DNA from: Chara braunii | Lineage: Eukaryota > Streptophyta > Charophyceae > Charales > Characeae | Reading direction: 5' to 3' | DNA length: 34,640 nt | NCBI GenBank assembly: GCA_003427395.1 | Contig: BFEA01000887.1 | Coordinates: forward strand, 80,892 to 115,531 | Shown: piece after piece, positions 1 through 9,546 of the stretch | Position numbering within the stretch: the first letter of the stretch is position 1 | Layout: every line of letters begins with the position of its first letter | Notes under the pieces: generated by a model | The model's database searches: none | What the model saw: the letters and a program-made list of their open reading frames with translations, nothing else | Told to the model about the DNA's origin: nothing | Made by a program: the position numbers and the translations under genes

Positions 1-742
1 GGAGCAGCAGGCCCGTGATTCAGACGCATGTGACTAACATGCAAAATCGCTTCACTAAATTGATATCTTTGTTCGTCCCGATGGTGTCCACAGAATCTCA
101 AATCGGTTGACTGCTGTACGAAATGGGGTTTCGGTAATACTAATTTGTTAAATCAATCTGCCTAACTCTGTCATGCGTCCAAACTGTTAAATCATTCTGT
201 CCAAAATGGTCATCATTTATCCCAACCTATATCCAGTATGTCCAAAATGCTCATCGTTTATCCCAACCTAAATCTGATGTGTCCAAAATGCTCATAACTT
301 ATCCCAACCTGTATCGACTACCCAAATCGGTTCCGATCATGAACTAAATAGGAAAATCGAACTGACCAATTCGGTTTGATGATTGTCCAATTGATTTTTC
401 GTTTGTCCAAATCGCTTCACCTTTGTCCTAACTTACCTGGTCAAAGGAGTATTATTATTTTTATTATTATTATTATTTTCCCCTTCAAATTTGCAACGAT
501 GAGGGAAAAATGTTGTAAAACGAGAAAACCGGCTCAATGCCACTGAAAGCTTCCGACAACAGTATGCGTAGCGGTTCGGAAGAATGCATGTGGACCGTAT
601 GGAAGGTCCGGTGCGTAATCTGTACCAGCTCAGCGATACATGCAAGTACATTGTGACGAGGGCATGCATGATCTTGTCTGAGACTTATTACGGGATGGAG
701 TGGGGGGGGAGTGGCGCGGGGAGGGCGGGGAGAAAAAGAGAG

Positions 743-758
<16 letters not shown>
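1..758. other. No gene recognised; short tandem repeat at 199-321
   Basis: I see no convincing coding region here. Positions 199, 240 and 281 each start an imperfect copy of a 41-bp unit (GTCCAAAATGSTCAT, then TTATCCCAACCT), three copies in all. An ATT-rich stretch lies at 450-478. Confidence 0.6.

Positions 759-829
<71 letters not shown>
743..829. repeat. (GATA)n/(GA)n microsatellite
   Basis: About 4 GATA units run into roughly 35 GA dinucleotides. This is pure low-complexity sequence. It gives long spurious LSLSLS open frames on the minus strand, which should not be annotated. Confidence 0.95.
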
Positions 830-832
<3 letters not shown>

Positions 833-1276
833 GCAAGGCAGCAGACTATCCCCTACGCCACGTTATAGCTCTCGCTGCAGTTCGCGACCTTCTAAACGTA
901 CCTGGATCGCCCGATGGTCCCTGTACATTCAAAATGTTGGGTCAGTCGAAATGCATCTGGACGATAGCACAGTCCAAGAACATTTAGAATGTGTTGTGTT
1001 GTGCATCAAGGCCCATATTGATCCTTGGAGGAGGAGAAAACAGGCAAGGACTGGAACTCTTAGGGTCGATGCTCCAGGGTCGGGAATTTTCATTCATGCT
1101 TTCTTCTTTCATTCATGCTTTCTTCTTTCGATCGTTTGACATCCAAACGCCTTTGCTCGCCCCTTTTACCTTTTTAATTGATTATTATAGTATGTGTCCT
1201 TCTTGCAAGTGCCGTCCAAAGAGTTTCCTCCCCCTGCCTCGGCATTGACTACACTATTCTTTCTCCTTGGTGTGCA

Positions 1277-1446
1277 GCGTACCTGCCATTGCCATTGCCA
1301 TTGGCCGCAAGGATCGCATGACACAGCTTCGCGTGTGATTGATTGATTGATTGATTGCGTACCTGCCATTGCCATTGCCATTGCCCGCAAGGATCGCATG
1401 ACACAGCTTGGCGTGTAATTGATTGATTGATTGATTGATTGATTGA
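1277..1446. repeat. 80-bp tandem duplication with GATT/TGAT tail
   Basis: Two head-to-tail copies start at 1277 and 1357 with GCGTACCTGCCATTGCCATT and end in a run of GATT tetranucleotides. The copies differ by only a few bases outside the tetranucleotide run, so the duplication is recent. Confidence 0.85.
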
Positions 1447-1566
1447 GGGAGGGAGGGAGAGTAAGTGTTGAGGGAGATGCCACGTTTGGAGACAGCTTAA
1501 GTAAGGAAGGGTGGGTTTGTTCTCGGCATGACATCTGCTCACATCCAACAGCCTCTTCTTTCTGTA

Positions 1567-1784
1567 CAGATGTGCAATCAATCATCTAACACGCAGCATA
1601 GATAAGTTGTGCAGTCAATCATCGATGCAGCATAGATACGTTGTGCAATCAATCATCTAACATGCAGCATACCTAAGTTGTGCAATCAATCATCTAACAT
1701 GCAGGATACCTAAGTTGTGCAATCAATCATCTAACATGCAGCATACCTAAGTTGTGCAATCAATCATCGATGCAGCATACCTAA
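1567..1784. repeat. Tandem array, 33-37-bp units, six copies
   Basis: The unit is TTGTGCAATCAATCATCTAA followed by CATGCAGCATACCTAAG. Full units are 37 bp; two shorter variants (33 bp) read CATCGATGCAG in the middle. The array is head to tail and its later copies are almost identical. No coding potential is credible here. Confidence 0.85.
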
Positions 1785-2345
1785 GAACCGTCGCAGCCAG
1801 GCCTTCCGAAGGATCGCTGAGGAGGGCCTGCCGCTGGTCGGGCATTCTTGTGTGCAGGCAAGCAGGTGGTAATGCAATAACCCTATGGTCTACTCAGAGT
1901 TGGAAGTCTGAAAGTCTTTCTGCCGCAAATGGCTGAGCGGTGTTGAGATCTGTGTCTCAGGAGTGGTAGAAAACTGTGTTTTTTTTTTTCCTGAGAAGAA
2001 CGGTGCAGAAGTCGTGCCTGCCTGTCCGTCTGCGGACTGGAGCGCAGATTGGTGAGGAAGAGGAGGGAGCAGCTGCGACAGCGCCCAGCTATGGTGGACA
2101 ACGCTCTGGAGGAGGCAGTGTAGTGGGGTATGGCACTAAAGAAGAATGAATTTTTCTTTGTTGACGGCTGGGGGTGATGGCAGTTGGCGTCTGTGAGAGA
2201 GAGAGAGAGAGGTGGAAGAGAGGCTATTTTTTGAGTGAAAAGTGGGGGTTCTCGTATTATGAGTGGATGTTGGGAGAGAGGCTCCGCAGTCTTCATTATT
2301 CTTTGTGAAGACATTCATTCATTGTTTGGGTTATCATTATAATTA

Positions 2346-2732
2346 GGGTTAATGTGCAAAATACCCCCATAAGTTGAGATATATGCCAAAATGCCCCTAA
2401 AAGATGTGGGTAGAACGGAACGCCCGTCTGACCAAAAACATATTTTGTGAAATACCCCTTGCGTCGGTTGGATCCCCATCTTTGCAATAAATATACCCCT
2501 ACCGAGTACTGTCCAACTTTGCAAAATGCCCCAGTACTTGGCAACTTCTCCTCGGCGCTATTGCCGAAGGCCTAGGCCCAAACGGGTAGGTCCAGATTGC
2601 AAATTTGCACACCCGCCTGCTAGGGGCACAACACAAAGATTTCGGCCCAAAAGGGCATTCCACTCTACCCACATCTTTCAGGGGCATTTTGGCATTTATC
2701 TCAACTTATGAGGGTATTTGACAAATTATCCC
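2346..2732. mobile_element. MITE with long inverted repeats, TTA target duplication
   Basis: The left end (2346-2435) is the reverse complement of the right end (2648-2732) with scattered mismatches. For example GATGTGGGTAGA at the left matches TCTACCCACATC at the right. The element starts GGGTTAAT and ends ATTATCCC. Both flanks carry TTA (2343-2345 and 2733-2735). A TTA duplication together with terminal GGG/CCC inverted repeats fits the PIF/Harbinger (Tourist-like) class. The 387-bp length and absence of an ORF make it non-autonomous. The superfamily call is an inference from the duplication length and sequence only. Confidence 0.8.
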
Positions 2733-2765
2733 TTATTATTATTATATTATAGTAACTGGAGGATT

Positions 2766-2778
2766 GATAGGGGGTGAC
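2766..2778 (+). repeat. Target-site duplication, left copy (LINE tails)
   Basis: GATAGGGGGTGAC occurs here and again at 3889-3901, directly after the second poly(A) run. It brackets two successive LINE tails. Confidence 0.85.
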
Positions 2779-3042
2779 CTGTGAGGTACCGGGCCGGTTT
2801 TAGGCCTGTGAGGTAGGGTAAGTAGGGTAGAGGTAGAGAAGGTAGCTAGTATAGTAAGGAAGTAATACTGGTGGTCTCCTTTTTTAACGGAAATGAAATT
2901 TACTAAGTGAATTGAACTATCAGCGAAACTGGCTAAGGCTGCCAGGGTGACTCCGGGTTGAAATGTGGGTCCCCGGCCCGACATCAATTTTTTTTCGCAA
3001 TGAATTGTTGAACCTTAAAAAAAAAAAAAAAAAAAAAAAAAA
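2779..3042 (+). mobile_element. LINE 3'-UTR fragment with poly(A), first of two
   Basis: The segment holds the LINE 3'-tail motif CGAAACTGGCTAAGGCTGCC (about 2922), shared with the tail at about 3789. It continues about 50 bp further than that one before a 25-base A run at 3018-3042. No coding part is left, so the copy is severely 5'-truncated. It lies directly after the left copy of the 13-bp duplication and directly before the second LINE fragment. Confidence 0.75.
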
Positions 3043-3845
3043 GATATAGTCTATCTTATGGATGCAATCGTTACTGGTTATCCCCTCTGCAGTCTTCTTG
3101 GCAGGTAGGGGAATGAACGTACAGCTAAGTTGTGCCCGCTGTAAGTGGGCATGGGAAACCACTCGCCATTTGTGGTTGGACTGCCCCTTCTCCAAACGAA
3201 TCTGGTCCTGGTGGCGTACTCACTGGAGAAATCTGAACATCTCCAACCTGGAATGGTCGGATGACTATATTTTAGATGGTATCCCAGTTAAAGCTGGGAC
3301 AGCTGGCACGACGGGGACGTACGTGGCCCAAGTCTTCAGAGCGGTACCGCTCTCTTGTATTTGGGAAGAAAGGAACTGCCATGTCTTCCGCCAGGAGCGG
3401 ATCCCAGATACAGTTTTGAAAACTAAGATTAAAACTCAACTCAGACAGTGTATCTGGGCGGACTGGCATAGGAAAGCTAGGTCAGGAGCTTCATCTACAG
3501 GTTTAAAGTGGTTCTGGAGCACTTGGGGTCACAACGGCAGACTGGTGGTGCGAGACGACAAAGGTAAACCGTCGGTTACTTCCTGGTTAGCAATAGGGCC
3601 GCTGTAGGCCCAATGTCATGGTTACTAGTTTGCAGGGGAGAGCTACCTTTTTTTTTTTTTTTTGATCTGTGCTTCAAGTTGAAGTTTTTGGAAAGTGTCT
3701 TTGGATGGGACGCAGGACCCGGTTTCCTGCAGGTTTTGATAGAGAGAGCTAGCAACAGTTGGTGGGTTTTCGAGCTTTTGCTTGTAAGCGAAACTGGCTG
3801 AGGCTGCCAGGATAACTCCGGGTTGAATTGTGAGGTCCCCGGCAC

Positions 3846-3888
<43 letters not shown>
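3043..3888 (+). mobile_element. 5'-truncated LINE: zf-RVT C-terminus, 3' UTR, poly(A)
   Basis: The open frame 3062-3607 encodes the C-terminal zinc-binding region seen after the RT of plant-type LINEs. It reads CARCKWAWETTRHLWLDC, that is Cx2C...HxxxxC, followed by a tryptophan-rich segment (RIWSWW). The stop is followed by a 3' UTR with an internal T17 run and the tail motif at 3789, then 43 A residues (3846-3888). The right copy of the duplication GATAGGGGGTGAC follows at once. It is a dead fragment without RT or endonuclease. It belongs to a LINE family related to, but clearly different from, the one at 30.4-34.6 kb. Confidence 0.85.
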
Positions 3889-3890
<2 letters not shown>

Positions 3891-3901
3891 TAGGGGGTGA
3901 C

Positions 3902-5540
3902 GTGATTTTCGTTGTTGTTTTGTAATGATTATTATTATCCTACCTCTTGATGTGGCTGCAGTGGTAGGGTCATGGTCCACTGCATGCCAACAGGGGATAT
4001 ATATTTGAGCAGAGCCGTTAGATCTCCACCATCTGCGGCTGAGATCTATTTCCGCACTTATCTATAACTGAATGTTTGCAAACCAGCAGCAAATGAGGAA
4101 CTTGTTTTTCACTGAACATCAGTTCTGCCGCTTCTGCTTTCTGCAACGGGCGTTGATCTGCACAAATTTCTTGAAATGGCCATCATACGATAGCAAGCAC
4201 TGGGTGACAGACGACAAACAGCCTGCATCCCCCCCCTCCCCCCCCAAAAAAAAAGGAAAAAAAGGAAAATATAGCGAGAAGTGCCAAGCACTGACGAACA
4301 AACGTCCTCAATTCAAAATGTGGGTGTTTTGAGTTGTTTTTGTGTGACGCTTGCACGTGCCTGGTTATTCATTCCATGAAACAAGAGGTGCTAGGACGGG
4401 GGGGGGGGGTAGGGGAGTGGGAAATGTGACCCAGCTAGATTCCTCGCTGTCCTCGTGACATATTGTTGTCCTCCTTTCATTATGTATATCCTTTTGCAGG
4501 CCACCAACCTCCCATGGCCTTGGTGCCCTCGTCTTTTGTATGCATAACCTCCTCCCCATTGCACGAATGCGATTAGCACCCTCCCCCCCCCTCCCTCCCC
4601 CCCTCTTCGCCACCCCGACCAAACAAACAAACTGTCACAGTCCGGAAAGCCGACTGAAGGGTCCTTTTTCGTTGGTAAGCAGGTGTTATTCTATCTGTTT
4701 TTAATGAACCCCTCTTTGAACCAGGAATGAGGTTGTGTGCGGCCCATATCCGCTCTCTTATTTGTGGGTATGTACAATAGTTAAAAACGTTTTCCTTTCG
4801 TCGTTTTGGACCCTTTACTCTGCTGGAAGAAGGATCTCAGAAAGAGTCAGAAATTCCTCAGAATGCCTTTTTTGGCAACCTGTATCAAGCTCTGTGAAAG
4901 ACACAATGTCATTGCTCTCGTTTTTCGGACTTTTTCCCTTTTGTGCCAGAATTGTGATGGTGATGAGCATCGAATCGGGGACAAGTGAACTGTTTCTTCA
5001 TTCCTGTTTTTTCTTATATTCCTGTTGTCTAAAGGAGGACGGCTCATTGAATGAGAATGCATTAGCTCTTCCTCTCTGCGACATCCATCCATACTCACTC
5101 TGGCTCTTCTCTGATGTCAGTAATCAAAGGGCCTCACTCCACGGCGCACAGCATTCTAGTAAATGAATATGGACCTGGGGGCTGTCCCAATGCATTCTAA
5201 ATGCTCGACCTGTCCGAGCGCATCGGGTCCATAAAACATCCCAGATATGCGTTGAATGTTGAGTAGTGAAGCGAGGCCCAAAGTGTGGTGTGGTGTCTCT
5301 GGGATGCATCATGGTGAAGTATATCATCTGAAGCACTCCCCTGATTGTCCTGTGATCGCCGTTCTGACGTTTATCTCCTCCTGAGCCGGCCTCGGCGAAC
5401 TCAAAGCAGCAGCAGTGACTTCCCTTGCGGGACAAAGTTGCTTACAGCAGGTCTGAATATAGTCAATATACTGCAGCACAATCCTACATGATGCTCTGAA
5501 TATCCGCAAGGTTCGTGAGCAAACAGACTCCGTTTGTCAA
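3902..5540. other. 1.6 kb with no recognisable gene
   Basis: There are only short open frames here, none with a known domain or biased composition. Homopolymer runs lie at 4231-4265 (C then A), 4397-4407 (G) and 4580-4603 (C). This could be 5'-UTR, promoter or intron of the protease gene that follows, but nothing in the sequence proves it. Confidence 0.5.
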
Positions 5541-5635
5541 AACGGAGTGATGAGTCTGATGACAGATACTGCCACCATTTGTAACAAAAAGTCTGTGCTT
5601 GTCCTTGTGTGTGTGCACGCACTCATTGTTGCATT

Positions 5636-5698
<63 letters not shown>

Positions 5699-5737
5699 TG
5701 TTGCTGCGTGTTGCTGCGTGCACATGCGGGCACATGC

Positions 5738-5769
<32 letters not shown>

Positions 5770-5812
5770 TGCTGCGTGCACATGTGGGCGCATGTGTGTA
5801 TGTGTGTTCGGC
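5636..5812. repeat. (GT)n microsatellite clusters
   Basis: Several GT runs (longest about 5638-5700, then about 5740-5769) are separated by GTTGCTGCGTGCACATG motifs. They happen to be open in the protease frame and translate as CVCVCV, which is unlikely to be real protein. Confidence 0.9.
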
Positions 5813-6383
5813 TTTGTCATTGCAGCTCCGATCAACAATGTTTGGCCGTGGTGCACAGGCCGTGCTTCTGCCTGTACAAGAGAAGCTTTGCTCGGGGGCA
5901 GATGGAGGCCTGGTCTTCGCTTCAGTCCTGCAACGGCACCAGGAGATCGAGGGCAGCATCTGCCCGTTGCAGTGTCTCAGTACGCCGTGCAAAATGATGA
6001 GTGCTCACAGGTGCAGGACGCAGAACGTTGGTTCGTGGAACATGAGGCCAAGGGGTGCTGCTGCACATGATCTCCCATCTTGTTGTTCTAAATACCTGTT
6101 GTCCTCCTCACCATCTCACAGACTTGTTGCAGACGGACAGAATCGACCAGGAAGGGTCCATGCTTCTTCCGTTCGTCGATATGACTGCGAAATTGGGAAG
6201 GGTTGCAGCCAGAAAGCTCTGCAGAATGACGGGAGAGAAAACAAGGGACACAGGCTCAAAACGAAATGGAATTGCCGAAGGGTTACATCGTTGGCATCGG
6301 CAGCATCAGCACCCGGGCTAGCATCAGGTCAGTGCTATGTCTGCAGTCATTGCAGAATGCAGAGCCTTCAGGTTGGCACCAAA

Positions 6384-7730
6384 ATGGCAGTAGCTGCAAG
6401 GGAGCTCACCAGTGTGCGTCGGCCTCCCCATACCATGAAAGGACAGGAAGTAGCGGTCATGTTGTCGGCTGCAGCTGTGGGCAGCAGGTCCACTGGGAGT
6501 GTCCTTGTTCGCCGTGGCCGTCCCGGCTCTTCGCAAGCACGGAGTCCATGCAGTAGGTCAGCTAGTGAGGATGGTGATATTATATCACATTTGGATAGGG
6601 AAGACAGCTCCCAGGAAGGCGAGAGTCCGCTGCTGCTGGGCGTGGCAATCTCGGAGAAGGAAGGAGAAATTCAGGTGATGGGCTGTAGCGAAAACGAGCT
6701 GTCAAATGTCTCAAACGGACCACCACTACCGATGGGCAAAATGTTGGCGGACAACGAAAGGTTGGAAACGCCGTCGCCTGAGACAAGCAACCATGAAGCG
6801 GAAGTCTTCCAAGCGCCAAGAGGAGGAGAGGAAGTCGGAGCAGGAACAGAGGGTGAACGACAAGGAACGGAGGAAGGGAAAACAGCGGATGCCAGTGCGC
6901 TACAGCCAGCGGGGAAGATCGACTACGGCGAGTTGTGGCATTTGCATCGTTGGAGTATACCGTGGAGTGGCGGCTCCACAGCTCTGGGCATGGTCGGTTG
7001 GCTGTTAAGCTTTGTGGTTACGGGATATGGAGTGACGTTGGCAGCTATGAAACTGGGGCTGACTCGAAGTCAGTTGAACATGGACCCTGACGCCCAGGCG
7101 CTCTTCCTGTTGGTTAACCAGTCTGTCCAGACGATAGTTGGCGTGTTAGCCATTACCTTGGTGGTCAAACCGTTCGAACCTTTGCCTGAAGACTTGTTCG
7201 TGTTTGATGTGCGGAGGCCGCGTTTCAGACTCAAGGACGGGTGGCTCTTGTGGGCGGGTATAGGACTTGCAGGTGCAGTTGTCGCTGTCCAAGTCTCGTC
7301 CCAGGTTGTGTCATTCTTTCACGGAGGAGAGATGCCTCCACGGGAAAAGAACGAGGCCCTCATGCAGCTCTTGCCATTGATTGGTGTGTCGGGCACGACC
7401 ACCTTCTCCCTCCTCACAGTGACGGGCGCATGTGCTCCCCTTTTAGAGGAGTTTGTGTTTCGTGGATTCCTGATGACGTCGCTGACAAAGTGGCTTCCCA
7501 CCTCGCTCGCGATCGTGCTCAGTGCCAGTGCATTTGCGATGGCACATTTCACACCTGCAGAGTTCCCTCAACTGTTCAGCCTCGGATTGATTCTTGGCTT
7601 CTCGTACGCACGCACCCGGAATCTACTTACCCCCATGATCATCCACTCTCTCTGGAATTCAAGTGTCATCCTGCTTCTCACTCTTCTGCACATGCAAGGG
7701 TACAATATTTCTGAGTTCCTCAATCAGTGA
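6384..7730 (+). CDS. CPBP (CAAX/Abi) family intramembrane metalloprotease, probably plastid
   Basis: The frame is open from 5547, but the 5' part translates a GT microsatellite. I favour the ATG at 6384 (context CCAAAATGGCA, A at -3 and G at +4), giving 448 residues; 5838 is a possible upstream start. The first 60 residues are rich in Ser, Arg and Ala with few acids, like a chloroplast transit peptide. An acidic, low-complexity linker follows, then 6-7 hydrophobic helices. The family motifs are all present: EEFVFRG with E355/E356 and R360 (motif 1), FAMAH with H388 (motif 2, FxxxH) and HSLWN with H421/N425 (motif 3). Family members are zinc-type membrane proteases or chaperone-like proteins of thylakoid or inner envelope; the substrate cannot be told. 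No intron interrupts the conserved part. A splice-acceptor-like TTTGTCATTGCAG at about 5814 leaves room for an upstream exon. Confidence 0.85.
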   Translation: MAVAARELTSVRRPPHTMKGQEVAVMLSAAAVGSRSTGSVLVRRGRPGSSQARSPCSRSASEDGDIISHLDREDSSQEGESPLLLGVAISEKEGEIQVMGCSENELSNVSNGPPLPMGKMLADNERLETPSPETSNHEAEVFQAPRGGEEVGAGTEGERQGTEEGKTADASALQPAGKIDYGELWHLHRWSIPWSGGSTALGMVGWLLSFVVTGYGVTLAAMKLGLTRSQLNMDPDAQALFLLVNQSVQTIVGVLAITLVVKPFEPLPEDLFVFDVRRPRFRLKDGWLLWAGIGLAGAVVAVQVSSQVVSFFHGGEMPPREKNEALMQLLPLIGVSGTTTFSLLTVTGACAPLLEEFVFRGFLMTSLTKWLPTSLAIVLSASAFAMAHFTPAEFPQLFSLGLILGFSYARTRNLLTPMIIHSLWNSSVILLLTLLHMQGYNISEFLNQ

Positions 7731-7780
7731 TAGCCTGACAGCTGAACCATCAAAAGGAGGGCCCACTTCGGACGGCGGCG

Positions 7781-7912
7781 ACGTCAGCACATTCTGGACA
7801 CAACGGGTCGAAAGCATACTGGAGACGAATTGGAGTTTTCTGCACGACGTCAGCCCATTCTCGCCACAATGTGTCAAAAGCATACTGGCCATGAATCGGA
7901 GATTTCCGCACT
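7781..7912 (+). repeat. Degenerate 65-bp tandem duplication after the protease gene
   Basis: GACGTCAGCACATTCT... (7781) and GACGTCAGCCCATTCT... (7848) begin two diverged copies, each containing AAAGCATACTGG and ending in TTTCYGCAC. They lie in the presumed 3' UTR or just past it. No function is apparent. Confidence 0.6.
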
Positions 7913-7959
7913 ACAGATTTTTTCCCCTCCTCCCCAGAAGGAAAGTCCAAACACCTGCT

Positions 7960-8045
7960 TGGGACATCCGTTAAAATTGGAATGATACCGAGAAGATTAG
8001 CATGGCCCCTGCCAAAAAGGGAAAAAAAAAAAAAAAAAAAAAAAA
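7960..8045 (+). pseudogene. U6 snRNA retropseudogene with poly(A) tail
   Basis: From 7961 the sequence follows plant U6 snRNA: GGGACATCCG, AAAATTGGAA, GATAC, GAGAAGATTAGCATGGCCCC, TGC. It lacks about the first ten nucleotides and everything after the CCCCTGC segment, where it turns into CAAAAAGGG and then 24 A residues. GGAAAGTCCAAACACCTGCT (7940-7959) directly before it and the same 20 bp with one mismatch (8046-8065) directly after it are target-site duplications. Truncation, poly(A) and duplication together show insertion by LINE machinery. It is not a working U6 gene: there is no upstream element and no complete RNA. Confidence 0.93.
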
Positions 8046-8294
8046 GGAAAGTCCAAATACCTGCTGTGTGGGGTATGCCAAGCACCAGGTGTGAGCGAAC
8101 CTGACATCGCCTCAGAGCGTCGTCGTACATCCTGTATGTGTTGAAGATGTACTGTCGTCCAAGTGCACTTGGACTTTGTATATTGCGCTATTTGTAAAGT
8201 AGCTTTTTTTTCTTTCCTATATTTTTTGTGACAAGCAAAGTTCTCGATTGTCACTTCATTCTCCATATCTGCAAAAGAAGACATTTGCCAAAGA

Positions 8295-8301
<7 letters not shown>

Positions 8302-8363
<62 letters not shown>

Positions 8364-8364
8364 N

Positions 8365-8423
<59 letters not shown>

Positions 8424-8502
8424 AAACGAGCCTCTAGCGTTGTGTGTGCAAAACGTTTTGGCATTTGCTGCATGTGCATTTGCATTTGAAATCAAATTTG
8501 GG

Positions 8503-8543
<41 letters not shown>
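8302..8543. repeat. (CT)n-(GT)n compound microsatellite with N
   Basis: CT repeats (8302-8363) meet GT repeats (8365-8423) at a single N at 8364. A second GT run lies at about 8506-8543. Protein translations across these runs are artefacts. Confidence 0.95.
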
Positions 8544-8547
<4 letters not shown>

Positions 8548-8690
8548 CGAGCCTCTAGCGTTGCGTGTGCAAAACGTTTTGGCATTTGCTGCATGTGCGT
8601 TTGCATTTGCAATCAAATTTGGGTTGTGTGTGCAATATTGTGTGGCATTTGCTGCATGCGCATTTGCATTTGACTGTTGAAATCAAATTT
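8423..8690 (+). repeat. 121-bp tandem repeat between GT runs, 2.5 copies
   Basis: TAAACGAGCCTCTAGCG starts copies at 8423 and 8544. Both continue through AAAACGTTTTGGCATTTGCT and a CATTTGCATTTG stretch to ATCAAATTTGGG and a GT run. A third partial copy spans about 8640-8690. The repeat degenerates into AATTTG-rich sequence up to about 8900. Confidence 0.8.
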
Positions 8691-8905
8691 GGATTTGCGA
8701 ATTGTAATCTGCATGTCTGCAGAACGTTGAATTTGAGTTCACATTTGCAATCCAATCTGCGCGGGAGATTGCATCGAGATTTGACCTTGCAGTCAAGATT
8801 TTGCAAGTGCGAAAATACTGCCTTTGGATTTAAAATTCGAATTTGAATTTTAATCGAAATTGAATTTGTCGAGTTGAATTTTGATGTGGATTGGAGATTT
8901 TGAAT

Positions 8906-8949
8906 TTGGATTTGATTCCCCCACCCCTGCTCCCCCCACCTCGCCCCCC
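8906..8949 (+). repeat. Candidate left target duplication of the PLE
   Basis: ATTTGATTCCCCC ... CCCCCACCTCGCCCC here is matched at 18107-18158 by the same two anchors with a longer C-rich centre. They bracket the two pseudo-LTRs from outside. The C-rich centre makes the match weaker evidence than the two anchors suggest. Confidence 0.45.
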
Positions 8950-9082
8950 GCCTGGAAATGGCAAAATCCACTTTTGCATTCCAGAAAGAGCCTCAGTTTT
9001 GGTTTAGTACTATTCTTTCCGCGGTCTGTTGGCAATAGTCTGGGTTCACTGAACCGTTTTGAGAAGAAGCCAGGTGAACTGC

Positions 9083-9090
9083 TATATATA
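9083..9090 (+). promoter_or_regulatory. TATA-like box in upstream pseudo-LTR
   Basis: TATATATA lies about 41 bp before the first base of the hammerhead fold and is kept in the other pseudo-LTR at 17765. At usual TATA-to-start spacing, transcription would begin just ahead of the ribozyme. Confidence 0.4.
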
Positions 9091-9130
9091 GTTGAGGAAC
9101 AGTAGTCCTTTCTATCTGAAGCCAGGATTT

Positions 9131-9180
9131 GACCCCTGAGGAAGACCGGCTGGCGACCGGTCGAAACGCGGCGTCGGGTC
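9131..9180 (+). ncRNA. Hammerhead ribozyme candidate, type I, minimal helix III
   Basis: Helix I: GACCC (9131-9135) pairs with GGGTC (9176-9180). Core: CTGAGGA (9136-9142). Helix II: GACCGG (9144-9149) pairs with CCGGTC (9157-9162) across a 7-base loop. Then GAAA (9163-9166). Helix III is ACG/CGT closed by a 3-base loop (9166-9174). Position 17 is C9175, so cleavage would follow that base. All invariant core bases are present. The one oddity is an extra A (9143) between the core and helix II. A very short helix III in an open type I fold is how hammerheads in Penelope-like elements are built. The fold recurs in the second pseudo-LTR. Activity is untested. Confidence 0.8.
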
Positions 9181-9350
9181 GCGCCGCCGTGCGTCGTTGG
9201 ATTGTCAATCATTTGTGTTCGAAGCGATGCGCGCCTGTGCTCAGATTCTGTCATCATCGTCTTGTCTTGATCTCCCTCCTGCTTTCGTCTGTCATACTCT
9301 CACATCTGCTTGCATGTGTGAAAGTCAATGTGTATGAAGACTTTAACGTG

Positions 9351-9532
9351 TTTTATTACAAGCAATAACCGTTGTAGCAATATACTACGTTCGAGTGATT
9401 GCGCCGATCAGTGCCCTGTCGCTGCAAATGCAGTGTGTGGATTATCACTGGTCAATTGTCTTTCCCTCCCCCCGTCCCTTTCTTTCTTACTCCTTTTCAC
9501 GTTCGTCTACTGCTTGAGTCTGTCATCATGAA
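9351..9532 (+). other. Leader between pseudo-LTR and original ORF1 start
   Basis: About 180 bp links the end of the pseudo-LTR to GAGTCTGTCATCATGAA (9516-9532). The same 17 bases occur at the true ORF1 start (10467-10483). Without the insertion that follows, the ORF1 ATG would sit 178 bp after the pseudo-LTR. Confidence 0.6.
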
Positions 9533-9546
9533 AAGAGGGAGTCCAT

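Larger units (their letters stand above)
8990..9350 (+). repeat. Upstream pseudo-LTR of Penelope-like element
   Basis: This 361-bp block recurs at 17678-18035 in the same orientation, about 93% identical by hand count (some two dozen substitutions plus small indels). Both start at CCTYAGTTTTGG and end at CTTTAAYGTG. Each contains, in the same order, a TATATATA box, a hammerhead fold and a CT-rich tract. Paired direct repeats of this size around an RT ORF are the pseudo-LTRs of Penelope-like elements. The downstream copy sits 115 bp after the RT ORF, so this one is the natural 5' partner. It could instead be a separate truncated copy. Confidence 0.75.

Noticed and set aside
1166-1585. 139-aa and 110-aa minus-strand ORFs with NQSINQSI repeats
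   Set aside because: They read the GATT/TGAT tandem repeats. There is no homology or start context.
5547-5835. Cys-Val-rich protein N-terminus, and the His-Thr-rich frames on the other strand
   Set aside because: They are translations of a GT/CA microsatellite with no other support.
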